Assembly (NCBI GenBank): GCA_044439985.1
Contig: JBITAG010000150.1
Location: forward strand, 1 to 6,375
Source of the DNA: JAJRXR01 sp044439985
GTDB taxonomy: Bacteria; Planctomycetota; Phycisphaerae; Phycisphaerales; UBA1924
Direction of reading: 5' to 3'
DNA length: 6,375 nucleotides
Below, in pieces: positions 1 through 6,229 of this stretch; within the stretch, counting starts at the first letter, position 1, and each line of letters begins with the position of its first letter. A program made the position numbers and the translations under genes. A model generated the notes under the pieces. That model was given only the letters and a program-made list of their open reading frames with translations. It was not told the DNA's origin and did no database searches.

Positions 1-32
1 GGGGTTGGGGGGGTTGTGGGGGTTGTGGGGGG
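1..32 (+). repeat. G-run cluster with tandem GGGGGTTGT units
   Basis: Four uninterrupted G-runs lie at 1-4, 7-13, 18-22 and 27-32, separated by TT, TTGT and TTGT. Two perfect 9-bp GGGGGTTGT units sit at 9-17 and 18-26. The arrangement fits the canonical four-tract G-quadruplex pattern on the coding strand, about 78 nt upstream of the chosen adaptor start. It may be part of the operon leader or the end of an upstream element; the window edge prevents a decision. The reading frame of the adaptor stays open through it, so a longer coding region is not formally excluded. Confidence 0.6.
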
Positions 33-91
33 CGGTGTATCGGTTGATGGGGGCGTGGAGCGTGCTGGCTGGCGGGCACGGGGGCGGGCCC

Positions 92-98
92 GGAGGGG
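92..98 (+). promoter_or_regulatory. Probable ribosome binding site of the adaptor gene
   Basis: GGAGGGG lies 11 nt before the ATG at 110 and is the best Shine-Dalgarno-like sequence in the leader. It supports the ATG at 110 over the in-frame ATG at 47 and TTG at 5, which are preceded only by G-runs. The spacing is slightly long. No convincing -10/-35 promoter or operator palindrome is visible in positions 1-109, so the promoter probably lies to the left of the window. Confidence 0.5.
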
Positions 99-109
99 AT
101 GGTGTACTT

Positions 110-1492
110 ATGAAGAGCGCCGGGGAGAGCGCCGGAGCGAGCGCTGGGACGAGCCGGCGGGTGGCGGCGACCGGCGGGCGCGAGGGCCGGGCCCGTCTGG
201 CGGCGCTGCTGGGCGTGGTGGGCGTGTGCGTGCTGCTGCTTGGGAGCATCGGGGGTCTGGCCTGGCTGCGGTCTGGCTCGGGTGGGGCCGATGGCCCGCG
301 CGGCGGGGCGTCGGCGGCGGCGGTGGAGGTGGCGCCGGTGGAGGTCGGGCGGCTGGAGGGCCGGCGTGCGTACAGCGGGGCGCTCGAGGCCCGGTCGCTG
401 GTAACCATCGCGCCCAAGGTGGCCGGGACGGTGGTGGGCCTGCCGGTGGACATCGGCGACGTGGTGGAGCGCGGGGCGGTCATCGCGCGGCTGGACGACG
501 CCGAGTTTGTCCAGGACGCCGCCCAGGCCGAGGCCCAGATGGAGGTGGCACGGGCCCAGGAGACCGAGGCGCAGAGCGCCGCGGAGATCGCCGCGCGGGA
601 CCTGAAGCGGACCGAGGACCTGCACGCCCGGGGCATCGCCAGCGATGCGCAGCTCGACCAGGCCCGGGCCGAGGAGCTCAGGGCGCGCAGCGCCGTGGCG
701 GTGGCGGGCGCGCAGGTGGCCCGGGCGCGGGCGGCGCGGCAGGCGGCCGAGATCCGCCTGGGGTACGCGACCATCCGGGCCGAGTGGGACCAGGGCGAGG
801 GCGAGGGAGAGGGAGAGGGAAAGGGAGAGGGTGAGGGCCGGGGCGATTCCGGCCGGGTCGGGGCGGGCGAGCGGCGTGTGGTGGCGCGGCGCTTCGCCGA
901 GGAGGGCGACACGGTGGGGGCCAACACGCCGCTACTCAGCGTGGTCGACCTGGATCCCATCACGGCGGTGTTCTTCGCGACGCAGCGTGATTATGGGCGG
1001 CTGGAGGTCGGCCAGGCGGTGTCGGTGACGGCCGACGCGTTCGCCGGCGAGACGTGGGATGGGCGGATCGAGCGGATCGCGCCGGTGTTCGACGAGGCCT
1101 CGCGGCAGGCCCGCATCGAGGTGCGCGTGCCCAACGCCGACCTGCGGCTGAAGCCGGGGATGTTCGTGACGGCCCGTGTGGTGCTGGAGGTGGCCCGGGG
1201 GGCGACCATCGTGCCGGCCGACGCGGTGACCCAGCGCGAGGGCCGCGCGGTGGTGTTCGTGCTGGACGAGCAGGCCGGCACGGTCTCGCGCGTGCCGGTG
1301 GAGCTGGGCGTGCGCGAGGGCGGGCGCGTGCAGGTGGTGGGCCAGGCGGCCGAGGGCCTGCGGGGCCGGCGGGTGGTGACGCTGGGCCAGCAGCTGGTGG
1401 GCGATGGGTCGGCGGTGACGGTCCCCGGCGACGCGGGCGGTGGCGATCGGGGCGAAGCGCCGGCCGGCGGCGTGAAGGGCGGTGGCTCGTGA
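110..1492 (+). CDS. RND efflux periplasmic adaptor subunit (HlyD/AcrA family, membrane fusion protein)
   Basis: This 460-residue adaptor should link the inner-membrane RND pump to the outer-membrane channel. Residues 1-29 are polar and Arg-rich, and residues 30-53 form one hydrophobic helix with no lipobox, so it is probably anchored by an uncleaved N-terminal helix with the rest in the periplasm. Residues ~80-130 are the first lipoyl half (YSGALEARSLVTIAPKVAG, then GDVVERGAVIARLDD). Residues ~131-224 are an Ala-rich coiled-coil hairpin. Its tip has R167, L171 and S178, matching the RxxxLxxxxxxS pattern known for TolC docking. The second lipoyl half (VVARRFAEEGDTV) starts at residue 257, after an unusual 32-residue Gly/Glu/Arg stretch (225-256) where relatives have a short PFDG-type turn. 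A beta-barrel (DLDPITAVFFATQRDYGRLEVGQ) and membrane-proximal domain (LKPGMFVTARV, IVPADAVTQREG) follow, then a Gly-rich tail. The start at 110 was chosen for the upstream GGAGGGG and because it puts basic residues just before the helix. The stop overlaps the permease start by 4 nt. Confidence 0.93.
   Translation: MKSAGESAGASAGTSRRVAATGGREGRARLAALLGVVGVCVLLLGSIGGLAWLRSGSGGADGPRGGASAAAVEVAPVEVGRLEGRRAYSGALEARSLVTIAPKVAGTVVGLPVDIGDVVERGAVIARLDDAEFVQDAAQAEAQMEVARAQETEAQSAAEIAARDLKRTEDLHARGIASDAQLDQARAEELRARSAVAVAGAQVARARAARQAAEIRLGYATIRAEWDQGEGEGEGEGKGEGEGRGDSGRVGAGERRVVARRFAEEGDTVGANTPLLSVVDLDPITAVFFATQRDYGRLEVGQAVSVTADAFAGETWDGRIERIAPVFDEASRQARIEVRVPNADLRLKPGMFVTARVVLEVARGATIVPADAVTQREGRAVVFVLDEQAGTVSRVPVELGVREGGRVQVVGQAAEGLRGRRVVTLGQQLVGDGSAVTVPGDAGGGDRGEAPAGGVKGGGS
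793..846 (+). repeat. GGGNGA hexanucleotide array encoding a Gly-Glu tract
   Basis: Nine consecutive 6-bp units begin with GGG: GGGCGA twice, GGGAGA twice, GGGAAA, GGGAGA, GGGTGA, GGGCCG, GGGCGA. Because the unit is six bases, the array stays in frame and encodes alternating Gly and Glu, with single Lys and Arg replacements, at about adaptor residues 229-246. Gain or loss of units would change the protein length without a frameshift. The nine GGG tracts with 3-nt loops also fit a G-quadruplex pattern on the coding strand and therefore in the mRNA. Confidence 0.85.
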
Positions 1493-4400
1493 ATCTTCCC
1501 AAGGCCGCCGTCGCCAGGCCGGTGTTCACGGTGATGGCCACGCTGATCGTCGTGGTGCTTGGAACGGTGTCGCTGGTGCGGCTGCGGATCGACCTGCTGC
1601 CCGAGGTCGAGCGGCCGACGCTGTCGGTGCGGACCGACTACGACGGGGCCAGCCCGGAGGTGATGGAGCGGCTGGTGACCCAGATCGTGGAGGAGATCCT
1701 GGCGACGGTGCCGGGCGTCGAGGAGATGACCAGCGAGAGCAGCGAGGGCGAGAGCTCGGTACGTGTGCGCTTCGGGTGGGGTGCCGACATCGACCAGATG
1801 GCCACCGAGGTGCGTGCGCGGCTGGAGGACGAGCTGGGCGAGCTGCCCGACGAGGTGGACCGGCCGCAGATCCGCAAGTTCGACGTGAACAGCTTCCCGG
1901 TGGTGCTGCTGGGCATCGGCAGCGAGCTGGACCCCATCGAGCTGACCACGCTGGTGGAAGAGCAGGTGCGCTACCGGTTCTCGCGCATCCCCGGGGTGGC
2001 GCAGATCGATCCGTGGGGCGGGTACAACCGCGAGGTGCGCGTGGAGCTGGACCCCGCGCGTCTGCGGGCGTTGGGGCTGCCGCTCAACGACATCCTCGAG
2101 TCGATCCGCAACGCGAACCTGGACCTTCCGGCCGGGGAGATCGAACGCGGCCAGTACGAGGTGACCCTTCGGGCACCGGCGGAGTTCGACAGCGTCGAGG
2201 AGATCGGCGCGGTGGTGGTGGCGGTGCGCGATGGGGCGCCGGTGCGGCTGGACCAGATCGCCGAGGTCCGGGACACCTACGAGCGTCTGACGCGGCACAT
2301 CCGCGTGAATGGGGAGCTTGGCATCCGCCTGGCAGTGCGCAAGCAGGCCGACGCGAACACGGTAGAGGTTTCCAACGCCGTGCTGGCCGAGATCGAGCGG
2401 GTAAACGAGGACTTCCCGCAGATCACGGTGGTGCCTGTGATCAACCAGGGCAACTTCATCGAGCGGAGCATCCGCAACGTGGCCTTCAGCGTGCTGTACG
2501 GGGGGGCGCTGGCGGTGCTGGTGCTGTTGTTCTTTCTTCGGAATCTTCGCAGCACGCTGGTGATCTCGCTGGCGATCCCGATCTCTGTGGTGGCGACGTT
2601 CGCGCTGATGTACGGGGCTGGGTTCACGATTAATCTGATGACGCTGGGCGGGCTGGCGCTTGGCATCGGGATGATGGTGGACAGCTCGATCGTGGTGCTG
2701 GAGAACATCTATCGTCGCAAGCAGGAACAGGGCGAGGAGCCGCGCAGGGCCGCGGTGCTGGGGTCTGTGGAGGTGGGGCCGGCGATCCTGGCCAGCACGA
2801 TCACGACGCTGGTGATCTTTCTGCCGCTGATCTTCGTGGAGGGCGTGAGCGGGGTGCTGTTCGGCGAGCTTGCGTACGTGATCGCGTTCTCGCTGGTGTG
2901 CGCGCTGGTGATCGCGCTGAGCGTGGTGCCCATGCTGGCCAGCAAGCTGCTGCGGAGCGATGAGGAGGTGCGCGAGCGTCCCGAGGACTGGCGCAGCCGG
3001 CTGAAGGAACGATCGGACCTCGCGTTCGGGGCGATCGATGGTGGGTACAAGACCTCTCTTGGCTGGGTGCTTCATCATCGGACGGTGGTTCTGCTGGGGG
3101 CGGCGGTGGTGTTCGGGGCCAGCGTGGCGTCGCTTCCGGTGCTCGGGCGCGAGTTTCTGCCGCCCAGCGACGAGGGCGAGGTGCGCGTGTCGGGCGAGAT
3201 GGACATCGGCACGCGGCTGGACCTGGTGGACCGGCAGACGCGGCTGATGGAGTCCATCGTGCTCGACGCGGTGCCCGAGAAGGTGGCGTGGGTGACCAGC
3301 GTGCAGACGGGCGACGACGATGGCAGCGAGGGCGAGATCCGCATGTCGCTGACGCCCTCGACCGAGCGGGCCCGTTCGAATACCGAGATCGCCGAGGACC
3401 TGCGGGCGCGGCTGGAGGGGGCCATCCCGGGGATGACCATCCGCACGCGGGCGCCCCAGGGCCAGTTCCTGCTCCAGCGGCTGCTTGGCGGCGACGAGGG
3501 GCTGACCGTCGAGGTGCGCGGCTTCGAGTTGGACGTGCTGACGGCGCTGACCGAGCGCGTCGTGTCGGCGATGGAGGGGCTGGAGGGGCTGGAGAACGTC
3601 GACACGAGCCTGAACGCGGGGCAGTTGCAGGAGGAACTGCGGATCGATCGGGCCAAGGCGGCCGACGTTGGCGTGAGCGCGCGGGACATCGCCGAGACGA
3701 TCGAGACGGCCATCGCGGGCAGCCAGGCGGGCGAGTTCCGGCCTCGGGGGCAGAGCTACCGGATCCTGGTGCAGTTGCAGGACGCGATGAAGCTGTCGAT
3801 GGATGAGATCCTGGACCTGACGGTGCGTGGCGAGGGAGGCCAGGACGTGGCGCTTCGGAACCTTGTGACCAGCGAACCGGGGCGTGGGCCCACGGTGATC
3901 GAGCGGAAGGACCAGCAGCGGCTGTTCACGGTGAGCGCGGACGTGACTGGACGGGACATCGCCTCGGCGGCCGAAGAACTGGAGGCGGCGCTGGACCAGA
4001 TCCCCCGGCCGGCGGGGTACGAGTTCACGCTCGCGGGGAACGTTGAGGAGCAGCGCAAGAGCCAGCGGGAGTTGCTGATCAGTTTCGGGCTGGCGCTGGT
4101 GCTGGTGTACATGGTGCTGGCCAGCCAGTACGAGAGCCTGCGTGATCCGCTGATCGTGATGCTGGCCGTGCCGCTGGCGGCGATCGGCGTGGTGGTGATG
4201 CTGCTGGCGACCAACACGACGCTGAACGTGCAGAGCTACATCGGGTGCATCATGCTGGGAGGCATCGTGGTGAACAACGCCATCCTGCTGGTCGATCAGG
4301 CCGGGCACCTGCGGCGGGATGGCATGGCGACGCGCGAGGCGGCGATGGAGGCCGGGCGTCGGCGGCTGCGACCGATCCTGATGACCTCGCTGACGACGAT

Positions 4401-4584
4401 CCTGGGCCTGACGCCGCTGGCGCTGGGCATCGGCGAGGGCGCCGATGCGCAAGCGCCGCTGGCTCGGGCGGTGATCGGCGGGCTTTTGAGCTCGATGCTG
4501 ACCACGCTGGTGGTGGTGCCCGCGGCGTACACGCTGTTGCATCGCGAGCCGGTGAATCCGTATCAGCCGGAGGTGTCGGCTTGA
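1489..4584 (+). CDS. RND efflux permease, inner-membrane proton-driven transporter (HAE1-type, AcrB/SwrC-like)
   Basis: This is a 1031-residue permease of typical RND length (~1020-1050) that should form the energised inner-membrane core of the pump. The layout is the usual duplicated one: TM1 at ~10-30, a large periplasmic porter loop (conserved LLPEVERPTLSV and YDGASPEVMERLVTQIVEE), TM2-TM6 at ~333-490, TM7 after HHRTVV, a second periplasmic loop (RIDRAKAADVGVSARDIAE), then TM8-TM12. TM4 reads GIGMMVDSSIVVLENIYRR, with D398 at the place of AcrB D407 and S399 replacing D408. TM10 reads GGIVVNNAILLVDQ, with N929 in place of AcrB K940. R959 and T966 in RLRPILMTSL match AcrB R971/T978. This VDxS/VNN pairing resembles SwrC-like members more than AcrB, and the heavy-metal (CusA-type) signature is absent. 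The start is GTG, overlapping the adaptor stop as GTGA, with AAGGG 9 nt upstream. The MNLPKAAVARPVFTVM N-terminus is typical; the frame stays open upstream, but that part is only a shadow of the adaptor. Drug, lipid or solvent substrates are all possible. Confidence 0.96.
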   Translation: MNLPKAAVARPVFTVMATLIVVVLGTVSLVRLRIDLLPEVERPTLSVRTDYDGASPEVMERLVTQIVEEILATVPGVEEMTSESSEGESSVRVRFGWGADIDQMATEVRARLEDELGELPDEVDRPQIRKFDVNSFPVVLLGIGSELDPIELTTLVEEQVRYRFSRIPGVAQIDPWGGYNREVRVELDPARLRALGLPLNDILESIRNANLDLPAGEIERGQYEVTLRAPAEFDSVEEIGAVVVAVRDGAPVRLDQIAEVRDTYERLTRHIRVNGELGIRLAVRKQADANTVEVSNAVLAEIERVNEDFPQITVVPVINQGNFIERSIRNVAFSVLYGGALAVLVLLFFLRNLRSTLVISLAIPISVVATFALMYGAGFTINLMTLGGLALGIGMMVDSSIVVLENIYRRKQEQGEEPRRAAVLGSVEVGPAILASTITTLVIFLPLIFVEGVSGVLFGELAYVIAFSLVCALVIALSVVPMLASKLLRSDEEVRERPEDWRSRLKERSDLAFGAIDGGYKTSLGWVLHHRTVVLLGAAVVFGASVASLPVLGREFLPPSDEGEVRVSGEMDIGTRLDLVDRQTRLMESIVLDAVPEKVAWVTSVQTGDDDGSEGEIRMSLTPSTERARSNTEIAEDLRARLEGAIPGMTIRTRAPQGQFLLQRLLGGDEGLTVEVRGFELDVLTALTERVVSAMEGLEGLENVDTSLNAGQLQEELRIDRAKAADVGVSARDIAETIETAIAGSQAGEFRPRGQSYRILVQLQDAMKLSMDEILDLTVRGEGGQDVALRNLVTSEPGRGPTVIERKDQQRLFTVSADVTGRDIASAAEELEAALDQIPRPAGYEFTLAGNVEEQRKSQRELLISFGLALVLVYMVLASQYESLRDPLIVMLAVPLAAIGVVVMLLATNTTLNVQSYIGCIMLGGIVVNNAILLVDQAGHLRRDGMATREAAMEAGRRRLRPILMTSLTTILGLTPLALGIGEGADAQAPLARAVIGGLLSSMLTTLVVVPAAYTLLHREPVNPYQPEVSA
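4569..4573 (+). promoter_or_regulatory. Ribosome binding site that fixes the TTG start of the outer-membrane channel gene
   Basis: GGAGG (followed by T) lies inside the last codons of the permease gene, 7 nt before the TTG at 4581. The spacing is close to ideal for that TTG and too long (16 nt) for the next in-frame candidate, GTG at 4590. It therefore favours the TTG that overlaps the permease stop. Confidence 0.7.
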
Positions 4585-6224
4585 GGCGGGTGCGGGCGGG
4601 CGCGGGCTGGGTTGGGATCGTCGTGGTGGTGGCGGCAAGCGGGTGCGCGCGCACGGCGATCGATGTGTTCGAGCCAGACTGGGGCGAGGACCTGGACGAG
4701 GAGCGGCGGCGGTTCCGGCCGCAGCCGACGCCGGCGATCTCGGTGGAAGGTGAAGAGGTCGGGGCGGGGACGAACTCCCCCACCACTGCCGCGGTGGCGG
4801 AAGAGGCCGGGCCGCTGGAGTTGAGCCTGGAGCGGATGGTGATGCTCTCGCTCGCGCGGAACCCCGACCTGCGTGTGGCCGAGCTGAACCCGGCGATTAC
4901 CGGAGCGTTCGAGCTGGTGGAGCGTGGTGTGTTCGACCCGGAGGTGTTCGCCGAGGCGAGCCTGGGGACCGAGGAATCGGTGGAGAGTGCGCGGGCGACG
5001 GGCGAACAGTTCCCCGTGCGCGGCGACACACGGGACGTGATCGCCGGCGTGCGGCAATCGCTGCCCAGCGGAACGGACGTGGAGCTGAGCATCAGCCAGG
5101 ATCGCAGCGCGTCGAACCGTGCGCCCACGCAGGAATCGGCGCGGGTGGGGCTGACGGTGACCCAGTCGCTGCTGCGGGGCTTCGGGCCGGCGGCGAACCT
5201 GGCACGGGTGCGGCAGGCCGAGCTGGAGACCGAGGCGAGCCAGTACGAGCTGCGCGGGTTCGTCGAGGCGCTGCTGGCCGACGCCGAGCGGGCGTACTGG
5301 CGGTACGTGCTGGCCGGGCGGCGTCTGGCGATCTTCGAGCGTTCGCTGGAGTTCGCGCGGACGCAGGCCGACGAGGCGAGCCAGCGCGTTGACGTGGGCG
5401 TGCTCCCGCCCAGCGAGCTGCCGGCGTTCGAGGTCGAGGTGGCGGTGCGTGAGCAGGCGCTGATCGACGCGCGGGCCGAGGAGGCCGCGGCGCGGCTGGA
5501 GCTTCTGCGGCTGGTGGGCGCGCTGGGACGCGGCTCGCCGGCCCTCGATGGGCGCACGGTGGTGGCCACGACGACGCCCGAGGTTGGGTCCGCGGTGATC
5601 GACGACGTGTCCGAGCGGGTCGAGCTGGCGCGGCTCATCCGCCCCGACCTGGCCGAGGGCCGGCTCCGGCTGGAGCAGGACCGGCTGGAGGTGGTCGCCA
5701 CGCGTCGGGGGCTGCTGCCGCGGCTGGACGTGTTCGTGGCGCTGGGCAAGACCGGGTTCGCCGAGAGCTTCGGGGGCTCGGTGGAGAACCTTGGCGACGA
5801 GACGTTCGACGCGTCGGTGGGCGTGCGCTTCTCGCAGTCGCTGGGTCGGCTTGTGGCGCGTGGCGAGCGCCGGGCGGCGCTGGCCAGCCGGCAGCAGGCC
5901 GCGGCGGCGATCGAGAACCTCGAGCAGCTGGTGGCCTATGAGGTCCGGCTGGCGGTGCACGAGGTGGAGCGTGCGCGGCGGCAGATCGACGCGAGCGCGA
6001 CCACCCGGCGGCTGCAGTCGCGCACGGCCGAGGCCGAGCGTGAGCGGTTCCGGGCGGGGGCGGGCACGTCACTGCTGGTGGCCCAGGCGCAACGCGACCT
6101 GCTGGAGGCCGAGATCGCCGAGGTGGCGGCGGTGGTCGAGTACCGGCTGGCGCTGATCGACCTGTACGTGGCCGAGGGCAGCCTGCTGGAGCGTCGGGGG
6201 ATCACGATCGCGATGTCGTACTGA
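4581..6224 (+). CDS. TolC-family outer-membrane efflux lipoprotein (OMF)
   Basis: This 547-residue protein is the likely outer-membrane exit duct of the pump. From the TTG start, residues 1-21 form a lipoprotein signal peptide (RR near the start, hydrophobic GIVVVVAAS, lipobox ASGC), so C22 would be lipidated. Residues 23-78 are a charged, Pro-rich linker. The two OEP repeats follow. The first starts at ~79 (LELSLERMVMLSLARNPDL) and includes VTQSLLRGFGPAANLARVRQ and long helices. The second runs from ~335 with RPDL at 354-357, LLPRLDVFVALG and FRAGAGTSLLVAQAQRDLL from residue 490, ending in YRLALIDLYVAEGSLLERRGI. Alternating short beta stretches and long Ala/Glu/Arg helices fit the barrel-plus-tunnel fold. 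The frame is open back to 4245, but that upstream part overlaps conserved permease TM10-TM12 and is a shadow. The 4-nt overlap with the permease and the internal GGAGGT indicate translational coupling. The lipid anchor is inferred from the motif; the lipobox lacks the usual Leu at -3. Confidence 0.94.
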   Translation: MRRVRAGAGWVGIVVVVAASGCARTAIDVFEPDWGEDLDEERRRFRPQPTPAISVEGEEVGAGTNSPTTAAVAEEAGPLELSLERMVMLSLARNPDLRVAELNPAITGAFELVERGVFDPEVFAEASLGTEESVESARATGEQFPVRGDTRDVIAGVRQSLPSGTDVELSISQDRSASNRAPTQESARVGLTVTQSLLRGFGPAANLARVRQAELETEASQYELRGFVEALLADAERAYWRYVLAGRRLAIFERSLEFARTQADEASQRVDVGVLPPSELPAFEVEVAVREQALIDARAEEAAARLELLRLVGALGRGSPALDGRTVVATTTPEVGSAVIDDVSERVELARLIRPDLAEGRLRLEQDRLEVVATRRGLLPRLDVFVALGKTGFAESFGGSVENLGDETFDASVGVRFSQSLGRLVARGERRAALASRQQAAAAIENLEQLVAYEVRLAVHEVERARRQIDASATTRRLQSRTAEAERERFRAGAGTSLLVAQAQRDLLEAEIAEVAAVVEYRLALIDLYVAEGSLLERRGITIAMSY

Positions 6225-6229
6225 GTTGG

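Noticed and set aside
5..109. Longer adaptor start at TTG 5 or ATG 47
   Set aside because: The added residues are Gly/Trp-rich products of the G-runs, and neither start has a purine-rich AGGAGG-like site at good spacing. ATG 110 has GGAGGGG upstream and gives a normal N-terminal anchor. It cannot be fully excluded because the frame is open to the window edge.
1054..1488. Upstream extension of the permease frame inside the adaptor
   Set aside because: The translation is Gly/Ala/Arg-rich without family similarity, while the in-phase GTG at 1489 begins the typical RND N-terminus and overlaps the adaptor stop.
2668..2715. Possibility that the permease is a heavy-metal (CusA/CzcA-type) exporter
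   Set aside because: TM4 has GMMVDSSIVVLENIYRR, the HAE1-like pattern, and I see no metal-relay Met cluster or HME signature in it.
3571..3597. Short 9-bp tandem repeat (GAGGGGCTG) in the permease gene
   Set aside because: Only about two and a half units encoding MEGLEGLEN, in a porter-domain segment where relatives have similar short Leu/Gly/Glu turns; probably chance codon reuse.
4245..4580. Upstream extension of the channel gene frame inside the permease
   Set aside because: The sequence is out-of-frame Gly/Ala/Arg-rich coding over conserved permease TM10-TM12. The TTG at 4581 has a good Shine-Dalgarno and is immediately followed by a lipoprotein signal peptide.
991..4638. Open frame of about 1215 codons on the minus strand, spanning most of the permease
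   Set aside because: Its translation is His/Arg/Gln/Pro-rich low-complexity with no domain or membrane pattern. It lies antisense to a clearly conserved permease. Long antisense frames like this are expected in very GC-rich coding DNA, where stop codons are rare.
4250..5960. Two long minus-strand frames opposite the channel gene (4250-5749 and 4563-5960)
   Set aside because: Both translate to Arg/Ser/Pro/His-rich sequence without recognisable domains and mirror the codon bias of the TolC-like gene on the plus strand.
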